From positions 1-9,801 of the forward strand of contig DAOURZ010000028.1 in NCBI GenBank assembly GCA_030627475.1: DNA of 9,801 nt, written 5' to 3'. The notes beneath the pieces are model-generated. The model ran no database searches, had not been told where the DNA came from, and saw only the letters and a list, made by a program, of their open reading frames with translations. A program made the translations under genes and the position numbers. Origin of the DNA: Deltaproteobacteria bacterium. GTDB lineage: Bacteria; Desulfobacterota; Desulfobacteria; Desulfobacterales; ETH-SRB1. Shown one piece after another: positions 1-4,312 of this stretch (the stretch's first letter is position 1; every line of letters begins with the position of its first letter).

Positions 1-1
1 G

Positions 2-718
2 ACACGTGAGACAGATTTTTCCGAACGGATGTATGTGTACAATTACAGAACCTATGATAGATATCGAAGGCCTGTGGCAAGCCTGGCGGTTTTGACGGAT
101 GAGAGCGTTTCATGGCGACCTGACCGATTTGGCTATGAAATATGGGGATGTGAAGTAAGTTTGCGTTTTCCTGTGGTGAAGATTCTTGATTACAATAAAA
201 GGGAAGAGAATCTTTTGCAAGATAAAAACCCTTTTGCTATAGTAGTTCTATCTCAGCTAAAAGCAATGGAAACCCGAAGCGATCCGGAAGCGAGAATCAG
301 GTGGAAGTTCGATCTGGTAAAACGGCTTTATCAAAAAGGATACTGCAAAAAGGATGTGATTCAGCTTTTTTCATTTATTGACTGGGTCATGTCTCTTCCG
401 CAAAAACTTTCCAGGCGTTTTTGGGACAACCTTATCTCTTTTGAGGAGGAATATAAGATGCCATACGTAACGAGTGTAGAAAGAATTGGAATAGAGAAAG
501 GAATAGAGAAAGGAATGCTTTCTGAGGCAAGGGAAATGGTTCTCGAAGCCCTTGATATCAGGTTTAGCAGTAATGTTCCAGGAGATGTACATAAAAAAAT
601 AAACGCATTGAACAACAGAATATTGCTTAAAAAGCTCCATAGATCAGCTATTCAGAGTAAAGACATTGATGGGTTCAGGAAAATAATTCAGGAAATACCC
701 CCTGAGCAAATGCAATAA
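2..718 (+). CDS. Rpn/YhgA-like PD-(D/E)XK nuclease family protein, C-terminal part (5' end outside window)
   Basis: The reading frame is open from base 2, and the codons before the first ATG (base 29) already read RETDFSER, which joins smoothly to MYVYNYRTYDRY. The true start is therefore upstream and this is a 5'-partial gene, not a 229-residue protein. The run YNYRTYD, then RPVASLAVLTDES, WRPDRFGYEIWGCE and FPVVKILDY is the conserved middle of the Rpn (recombination-promoting nuclease) / 'YhgA-like transposase' family. The nuclease catalytic residues would lie upstream and cannot be checked. The C-terminal third is charged and helical and contains the tandem GIEKGIEKG typical of the variable tails of this family. 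Rpn proteins are known as DNA endonucleases linked to RecA-independent recombination and possibly phage defence; a role here is inferred. No clear terminator follows the TAA. Confidence 0.85.
   Translation, partial: TRETDFSERMYVYNYRTYDRYRRPVASLAVLTDESVSWRPDRFGYEIWGCEVSLRFPVVKILDYNKREENLLQDKNPFAIVVLSQLKAMETRSDPEARIRWKFDLVKRLYQKGYCKKDVIQLFSFIDWVMSLPQKLSRRFWDNLISFEEEYKMPYVTSVERIGIEKGIEKGMLSEAREMVLEALDIRFSSNVPGDVHKKINALNNRILLKKLHRSAIQSKDIDGFRKIIQEIPPEQMQ
488..511 (+). repeat. Two perfect tandem copies of a 12-base unit inside the Rpn-like gene
   Basis: GGAATAGAGAAA occurs twice back to back and a third copy begins (GGAATG). It encodes GIEK-GIEK-G. Because the unit is a multiple of three, gain or loss of copies would change tail length without breaking the frame. 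Such GxEKG repeats are usual in the C-terminal region of this protein family. Confidence 0.8.
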
Positions 719-802
719 TCCAGGGGAAACCATAAGGGTTTTCATTCTTCACGCTTTTAAGTTTTGGATCCACAGATTTAGCAGATTGAAGAAATGTCTT
801 AA

Positions 803-817
803 CAGGGTCTGACCCTG
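803..817. repeat. REP-like palindrome CAGGGTC-T-GACCCTG
   Basis: A perfect 7-base inverted repeat with a one-base centre. The GGGTC/GACCC core resembles the REP-like intergenic palindromes seen in many proteobacteria, some of which are linked to REP-associated tyrosine transposases. Nothing in the window encodes such a transposase. It could act as a weak bidirectional hairpin after the Rpn-like gene, but it has no T-tract. Confidence 0.4.
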
Positions 818-872
818 GTAAGGGGAAAAATCCATAGAATTCAGAGAACTTAATTCACATAGGTCGCGGTAA

Positions 873-995
873 GTGAAATTTGTGGGTGTATGGGATACGG
901 TGGGTGCCATGGGCATACCTGTATCATTCTTGAAGGGTATAAATGTGTCAAGTCTGCCTTTGACCCTTAGTCTGCAGGTTACTCCAGTACTATAG
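873..995 (+). pseudogene. Remnant of a DUF2235 alpha/beta-hydrolase (T6SS phospholipase-like) gene
   Basis: A 40-codon open stretch begins with KFVGVWDTVGAMGIPVSF. The string FVGVWDTVGAxGIP is the hallmark segment of DUF2235 proteins, the uncharacterised alpha/beta-hydrolase family that includes type VI secretion phospholipase effectors. After about residue 20 the resemblance fades, and the frame closes at TAG 993-995. A TAA lies in frame just before base 873, so neither the nucleophile region upstream nor the rest of the hydrolase fold downstream is present. It is therefore a fossil fragment, far shorter than the several-hundred-residue family members. No start codon with a Shine-Dalgarno sequence is evident. 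The family call rests on motif recognition only. Confidence 0.5.
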
Positions 996-1101
996 TTCCT
1001 AACTGCAAGGCGCAGACTTTTGAAAAGAATTAACCACCCGCTTCGCTTAAGACGCTTGCTAAGGAAATAGGATAGAGGAAAGAGATGAATGGCGGTGTGC
1101 C

Positions 1102-1380
1102 TTATTGAGATTCTCTGTTAAGAATATCGTGAGTTCCGATTGCCCGAAAAATTAATTCGTTTTCAAGAAATTCAAAGGTGAAGCGATATTTCATGGTAAT
1201 TGATCCCTCCCATCGATTTTTTGTTCCTTGTATCCGCTTTACCCTGAGGGAAGGATGATATATGTCTTTCAAAAAAAGTTGCAGCTTTTGATCAAAGCTT
1301 TTTTGAATTTCTTTGGGCAAATTATTATATTCTTTTTTAAACCGTTTGCTGAACTGATAGGTTGTTACTTTTTCAACCAT
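1102..1380 (-). CDS. RelE/ParE-family toxin of a type II toxin-antitoxin pair
   Basis: This 92-residue protein has the size and pattern of RelE/HigB/YafQ-like toxins. An N-terminal helical region with FSKRFKKEYNNLP is followed by the strand block HPSLRVKRIQG, WEGSI, YRFTFEF, and the C-terminal IFRAIGTHDIL. Family members mostly cleave mRNA at the ribosome; ParE relatives instead poison gyrase, and the sequence alone does not settle which applies. The ATG overlaps the end of the antitoxin gene by 16 bases. An AAGGA Shine-Dalgarno sequence lies five bases upstream, inside the antitoxin coding sequence, which suggests translational coupling. The antitoxin precedes the toxin, the usual order for such pairs. 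The protein looks intact. Confidence 0.85.
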   Translation of the reverse strand: MVEKVTTYQFSKRFKKEYNNLPKEIQKSFDQKLQLFLKDIYHPSLRVKRIQGTKNRWEGSITMKYRFTFEFLENELIFRAIGTHDILNRESQ

Positions 1381-1649
1381 TTTAATCCTTCTTCCGCAGA
1401 CTCGAATTTGGCGGAAAGCTGATCTTTTTCGATTTCCTCATCAACATCAGTTTCCATTTTTTGCCATTCTTTTGTCCAATACCATCCCTGCGAAGGGTCA
1501 ATAAGTTTTCTGGGCTTCAAGACAATCTGACTTTTTTCAACATCCACTTCAACATAGTCGCCTTTTTCGATCCCGAGAGTAATCATAATCTTCTTAGGTA
1601 TACGAATTTGCCCCTGAGGGCTTATTTTCATTATTGTTGACGTTGCCAT
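1365..1649 (-). CDS. AbrB/MazE/SpoVT-type antitoxin
   Basis: The 94-residue protein (MATSTIMKIS start) has an N-terminal swapped-hairpin AbrB domain at about residues 4-48, with the motifs SPQGQIRIPKKI, LGIEKGDYVEV and IVLKPRK. The tail at residues 52-94 carries WYWTKEWQKMETDVDEEI and ends in FESAEEGLKWL, the toxin-binding tail seen in AbrB antitoxins that partner RelE/ParE toxins. The frame is open six codons further upstream, but those codons (MFKGGA) overlap a strong AAGGAGG, so the downstream ATG is the start. Members of the family neutralise the cognate toxin and repress their own operon. The toxin gene overlaps the 3' end by 16 bases. An unrecognised short ORF ends about 26 bases upstream. 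Confidence 0.88.
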   Translation of the reverse strand: MATSTIMKISPQGQIRIPKKIMITLGIEKGDYVEVDVEKSQIVLKPRKLIDPSQGWYWTKEWQKMETDVDEEIEKDQLSAKFESAEEGLKWLKK

Positions 1650-1653
1650 AGCT

Positions 1654-1660
1654 CCTCCTT
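1654..1660 (-). promoter_or_regulatory. Ribosome binding site AAGGAGG that fixes the antitoxin start
   Basis: On the minus strand a full AAGGAGG lies four bases before the ATG at 1649. It falls inside the longer open frame that starts at 1667, so it argues for the shorter 94-residue antitoxin. Confidence 0.75.
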
Positions 1661-1675
1661 TAAACAATTAAACTT

Positions 1676-1837
1676 TTAAACTATTTTAGATGTTATTTTC
1701 TTTCCAGTCAAGCGAAATCCAGAAACGATACGATAACCTTTTTTAATGTTCTTGGCGTTGGGAAAAACAACGGTAAAATCTTGAATAGTCAATAGACGTT
1801 GTATGTAGGCCAGCAATTCCCGACACAAGGCATTCAT
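1676..1837 (-). CDS. Unrecognised 53-residue ORF upstream of the toxin-antitoxin pair
   Basis: The frame from ATG 1837 runs to TAA 1678-1676 and encodes a plausible globular composition: MNALCRELLAYIQRLL, then TIQDFTVVFPNAKN and GYRIVSGFRLTGKK. I do not recognise the family. There is no good Shine-Dalgarno sequence, and an in-frame TGA lies four codons before the ATG. It could be a real small gene in the same transcription unit as the antitoxin, or the fragment of a larger broken gene (for example the tail of a transposase). Its stop is about 26 bases from the antitoxin start, compatible with co-transcription. Confidence 0.25.
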   Translation of the reverse strand: MNALCRELLAYIQRLLTIQDFTVVFPNAKNIKKGYRIVSGFRLTGKKITSKIV

Positions 1838-1879
1838 AAACAGATATTTTCATTAACATCCGAATTGCCAGTTAACTTA

Positions 1880-1899
1880 TACCTAAATTGAGCGGTTTT
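1880..1899. repeat. Copy 1 of the TACCTAA(A/G)TTGAGCG(G/A)TTTT repeat
   Basis: TACCTAAATTGAGCGGTTTT matches bases 9683-9702 in 18 of 20 positions in the same orientation. It sits about 20 bases before the left end of the IS3 element. It may be a mobile-element end left from an earlier insertion. Confidence 0.5.
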
Positions 1900-1979
1900 C
1901 AGCATCTATGAGAGATATAGTGGACCCCAAAAATGAGACAGTGTGTTAAGGTGTGTTTCCAAGAAAAAGGAGGCACAAA

Positions 1980-2384
1980 ATGAGCAGAAAGAAACACAGC
2001 AAGGAATTGAAGGCAAGAATTGCCCTTGATGCAATAAAGGGTCAGAAAACAATGTCTGAATTGGCTTCAGAATATGGGGTTCATAGCAATCAAATAGGTA
2101 AATGGAAAAAGCAGTTGCTTGAGTCAGCCCCTGATATTTTTACCAGAGAAAAAGACAAAGAGGCTGAGAAGAAAGAGGTTGAACGAAATCGTTTATATAA
2201 AAAGGTCGGACAATTGCAGATCGAAGTGGACTGGCTAAAAAAAAGACAGGTTATCTGGGATGAGCGTAGGCGAGAAGATAAAATGCATAGATCCCAAAGA
2301 TTCAGATCTCAGTATCAGCAGACAGTGCGACTTGCTGGGACTGCCACGGTCATCTTTTTAAAGGCCCAGGGTTTCCACTTTTGA
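1980..2384 (+). CDS. IS3-family transposase OrfA (helix-turn-helix subunit), running on into decayed OrfB sequence
   Basis: ATG 1980 is preceded by AAGGAGG at a six-base spacing, so it is preferred over the longer open frame from 1953. Residues 1-89 are a normal OrfA. The basic start SRKKHSKELKARIALDAIKG and the helix-turn-helix MSELASEYGVHSNQIGKWKKQ are followed by a leucine-zipper-like helix ending in LQIEVDWLKK. Beyond the A-run at 2237-2244 this frame carries shifted OrfB codons to the TGA at 2382-2384, so the last 45 or so residues are not native. In intact relatives OrfA binds the element ends, and OrfAB, made by -1 frameshifting, is the transposase. Confidence 0.8.
   Translation: MSRKKHSKELKARIALDAIKGQKTMSELASEYGVHSNQIGKWKKQLLESAPDIFTREKDKEAEKKEVERNRLYKKVGQLQIEVDWLKKRQVIWDERRREDKMHRSQRFRSQYQQTVRLAGTATVIFLKAQGFHF
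2237..2244 (+). other. A8 slippery run at the OrfA/OrfB junction
   Basis: Eight A followed by G overlap the LKK codons at the end of OrfA, exactly where IS3 elements use -1 programmed frameshifting. Slippage here would give KTGYLG, the usual join, but a TGA follows at 2261-2263, so a fusion protein cannot now be made. Confidence 0.5.
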
Positions 2385-3106
2385 AAGTAATGAGAATTAT
2401 TGACAAAGAATTTCTCAGGCATCCTTTTTATGGGAGTCGAAAGATGAGAGACTATTTGAACCGCCAGGGTTTTCTTGTAAACCAGCAAACGTGTTCAACG
2501 ACTGATGCGTTTAATGGGTATTGAATTAGTGGCTCCAAAACCGAATACAAGCAAGCCACGCCGAGAGCATAAGGTGTACCCATATCTCCTGAGGCAATTG
2601 TCGATCACAAAGCCTGATCAGGTCTGGTGTTCCGACATTACCTATATTCGGCTGGCGCATGGATTTGTATATCTGACGGCAGTTATGGATTGGGCGAGCC
2701 GCTATGTGCTGTCTTGGGAGGTGTCAGTGACAATGGATGACGATTTCTGTGTGAATTGGCTCTGAATAGTGCTTTTCGCAAGCATAACGGGCCTGAGATA
2801 TTCAATACCGATCAAGGTTCACAATATACCGGTAATGCCTTTACCGGCACACTGAAAGAAAAAGGTATCAAGATCAGCATGGATGGCAAAGGACGCTGTA
2901 TGGATAATATCTTCATAGAACGTTTATGGCGATCAGTGAAGTACGAAAAGATATTTCTCGAAGAGTTTGAAACAGTAGCGGAATTGATTGCCGGGCTGAA
3001 AGAATATTTTGAGTTTTACAACTTTGAACGACCACATCAGTCCTTCTCAGGAAAAACACCTGCTGAGGTATATTGGGGAGAGGAAGTTTTCAAAATGGCA
3101 GCATGA
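2258..3106 (+). pseudogene. IS3-family transposase OrfB (DDE integrase core), disrupted by several frameshifts
   Basis: Recognisable OrfB segments lie in successive different frames. ERRREDKMHRSQRF (from about 2264) is followed by CDLLGLPRSSF (from 2326). MRIIDKEFLRHPFYGSRKM (from 2390) ends in LNRQGFLVNQQ. RVQRLMRLMGIE (from 2490) continues to FCVNWL and a stop. LALNSAFRKHNGPEIFNTDQ (from about 2755) runs to EVFKMAA. The catalytic DDE residues survive as separate pieces: D in CSDITYIRL, D in NTDQGSQY and E in IERLWRSVKYE. Two lesions look like single-base events, an extra base at about 2487 (CAAACG) and a lost base at about 2753 (GTGAATTGG). Earlier shifts lie between 2258 and 2381. The protein cannot be translated as one chain. 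Confidence 0.85.
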
Positions 3107-3262
3107 ACAATACTCATAGTTTTTACAACCATCACGAATTACACGAAAAAATGGGTGCAAATTAGTGGGAACTCGTGGCAAAAAGTTCGGAGTTATTCAG
3201 CTGCACTTCCCCAAGTTGTAGCTACGCCAGTTTTGATTTGTTCAAAAGTCCCGCTGTACCGG
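3107..3262. other. Non-coding gap after the IS3 transposase with a degenerate inverted repeat
   Basis: No gene is recognisable here. CACGAATTACACGAA (3132-3146) and TTAGTGGGAACTCGTG (3162-3177) form an imperfect inverted repeat of about 15 bases per arm. Short CACGAATTACACGAA-like strings are common intergenic filler in environmental proteobacterial genomes. A short open frame (3155-3355) crosses the segment but has no ribosome binding site and no recognisable protein. Confidence 0.3.
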
Positions 3263-3360
3263 GAATATAGTAATGTTGTTTTGAATATTGTTATACGCAA
3301 ATCAATAAAATTGATACATTTTAACCATGTTAGTTTGAATAACGTTATACGGTAATCAAA
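3263..3360. repeat. Three related AT-rich repeats before the broken small gene
   Basis: Bases 3278-3305 and 3332-3359 are similar 28-base direct repeats that share TTGAATA, GTTATACG and AATCAA. A third, weaker version (GAATATAGTAAT) begins at 3263. The last copy contains the perfect 10-base palindrome ATAACGTTAT (3339-3348), and ATCAATAAAATTGAT (3301-3315) lies between copies. The placement 25-120 bases upstream of a small DNA-binding-protein-like gene suggests operator sites, but that is inference. Confidence 0.45.
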
Positions 3361-3384
3361 CAATTTGTCTGTTTTGGAGGTAAC

Positions 3385-3569
3385 GTGCGAGGCGGAAGAC
3401 GTGATGGAGCGGGCCGAAAAAAAACCGGATCATTTGAAATGCGAGCTTATGACTATTCGATTGCCGCAGTGGATGATTTCACAGCTCAAAAAGCAAAGGC
3501 GAAATTGGGTATCAATTGGCGAAGAAAGATTTTTTAAATTTGCCGGATGATTACGAAATTGGTAGTTAA
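3385..3569 (+). pseudogene. Small ribbon-helix-helix-like DNA-binding protein gene with two +1 frameshifts
   Basis: GTG 3385 follows GGAGG by four bases and opens MRGGRRDGAGRKK, the basic GGxRxGAGRK N-terminus seen on many small bacterial and phage DNA-binding proteins. After the A8 run at 3417-3424 the sense continues one frame later as KPDHLKCELMTIRLPQWMIS-QLKKQ, where TIRLPQWMIxQLKKQ resembles the strand and first helix of CopG/Arc-type proteins. After CAA 3494-3496 it moves again by one base to GEIGYQLAKKDFLNLPDDYE and stops at TAA 3567-3569. Removing one A at each place gives a single protein of about 61 residues. No single frame gives a convincing product. The alternatives are two sequencing errors in A-runs or true decay. 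It lies 68 bases upstream of the LolA-like gene. Confidence 0.55.
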
Positions 3570-3637
3570 AATCAGCCATAATCATCAAAAATTCAAGATG
3601 CTCATTAATAAGAAGATCAGTATCCAGGAGTTTATAA

Positions 3638-4312
3638 ATGCAAAAAACCGCTGTATTCCTTATTCTTTTTTTATTTATACCTGCCATACATTGTTATGCT
3701 GAACCATCCGGTATTAAAACACATAAAAACCTTGCTCCGGATTTATACGAAATCCTTCACAGGCTGGAAGATAAAACATCTGAAATACGTACACTGAAAA
3801 CCGAGTTTGTTCAGGAAAAAGAACTCGCTGTATTTAAAGAAAAAATCATACTGAAAGGAATGATATTTCTTCAAAAACCTGAACTGTTTGCCTGGCATAT
3901 TATAGAGCCTTTAAGCTATTCCATGGTTATAAAAGACGACATTCTATCTCAATGGGATGAAAACACGAAAAAAATTCAGAAAATATCGCTTGCTAAAAAT
4001 CCTGCATTTCAGGTTGCAATTTCGCAAATGAAAGACTGGTTTTCAGGAAAATACACCTCAATGACAGAAGATTACAACATAATTATACTTAAAAGAAAAC
4101 CTGTTTCTCTTAAATTTATTCCCGGAAAAAATACAATGGCAAGCAATGTTATTGACAGCGTAACAGTTACTTTCAGGGATGATGAACGTTATATTTACCA
4201 GATATATATCAAAGAAAAGAGCGGTGACAGCACACTCCTTACATTTGTTAATACGCAGTTAAATACTCCTCTTGATGAAACCGCCTGGGAGGTTCAACCG
4301 CGTGTTAAATGA
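3638..4312 (+). CDS. LolA-like periplasmic outer-membrane (lipo)lipid carrier protein
   Basis: A 224-residue secreted protein. Residues 1-21 form a signal peptide (hydrophobic TAVFLILFLFIPAIHC, probable cleavage after CYA). The mature part follows the LolA/LolB fold pattern: the amphipathic helix LYEILHRLEDKTSEIRTL, then the alternating strands TEFVQEKELAVF, KEKIILKGMIFLQKPELFAW, YSMVIKDDILSQWDENTKKI, and a C-terminal VTVTFRDDERYIYQIYI. LolA carries lipoproteins across the periplasm; divergent LolA-like proteins next to MMPL pumps in aryl-polyene clusters are thought to carry the polyene lipid. An AGGAG lies seven bases before ATG 3638. The gene is first of a four-gene operon, and its stop overlaps the exporter start. 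The family call is good, the cargo is inferred. Confidence 0.8.
   Translation: MQKTAVFLILFLFIPAIHCYAEPSGIKTHKNLAPDLYEILHRLEDKTSEIRTLKTEFVQEKELAVFKEKIILKGMIFLQKPELFAWHIIEPLSYSMVIKDDILSQWDENTKKIQKISLAKNPAFQVAISQMKDWFSGKYTSMTEDYNIIILKRKPVSLKFIPGKNTMASNVIDSVTVTFRDDERYIYQIYIKEKSGDSTLLTFVNTQLNTPLDETAWEVQPRVK
4287..4292 (+). promoter_or_regulatory. GGGAGG ribosome binding site that decides the exporter start (GTG 4302)
   Basis: GGGAGG inside the end of the LolA-like gene lies nine bases before GTG 4302, which is in frame with the exporter. The alternative ATG 4275 has no such site, so initiation at GTG with an 11-base gene overlap is preferred. Confidence 0.6.

Larger units (their letters stand above)
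1921..3159 (+). mobile_element. Degenerate IS3-family insertion sequence
   Basis: The left end is taken as TGGACCCCAAAAATGAGACA, a terminus typical of IS3-family elements and placed 59 bases before OrfA. The transposase reading frames fill 1980-3106. The right end is uncertain: the best candidate is GAAAAAATGGGTGCA ending at 3159, whose last bases GGGTGCA resemble the inverted left end GGGTCCA, but the inner bases do not match well. No 3-base target duplication is evident (TAG to the left, AAT to the right). The element is almost certainly immobile because its transposase is broken. Confidence 0.7.

Noticed and set aside
1953..1979. Longer start for IS3 OrfA
   Set aside because: The extra codons overlap AAGGAGG, which serves ATG 1980.
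3155..3355. Open frame of 66 codons after the IS3 element
   Set aside because: It has no ribosome binding site, a low-complexity repeat-rich sequence and no recognisable protein; it spans the AT-rich repeats.
3263..3360. CRISPR array
   Set aside because: Only two or three diverged copies with unequal spacing, and no cas genes in the window.
3365..3550. Single-frame 61-codon ORF in the small-gene region
   Set aside because: Only its middle (TIRLPQWMISQLKKQ) is protein-like. The ends are out-of-frame reads of the same decayed gene, which is reported instead as a three-frame pseudogene.
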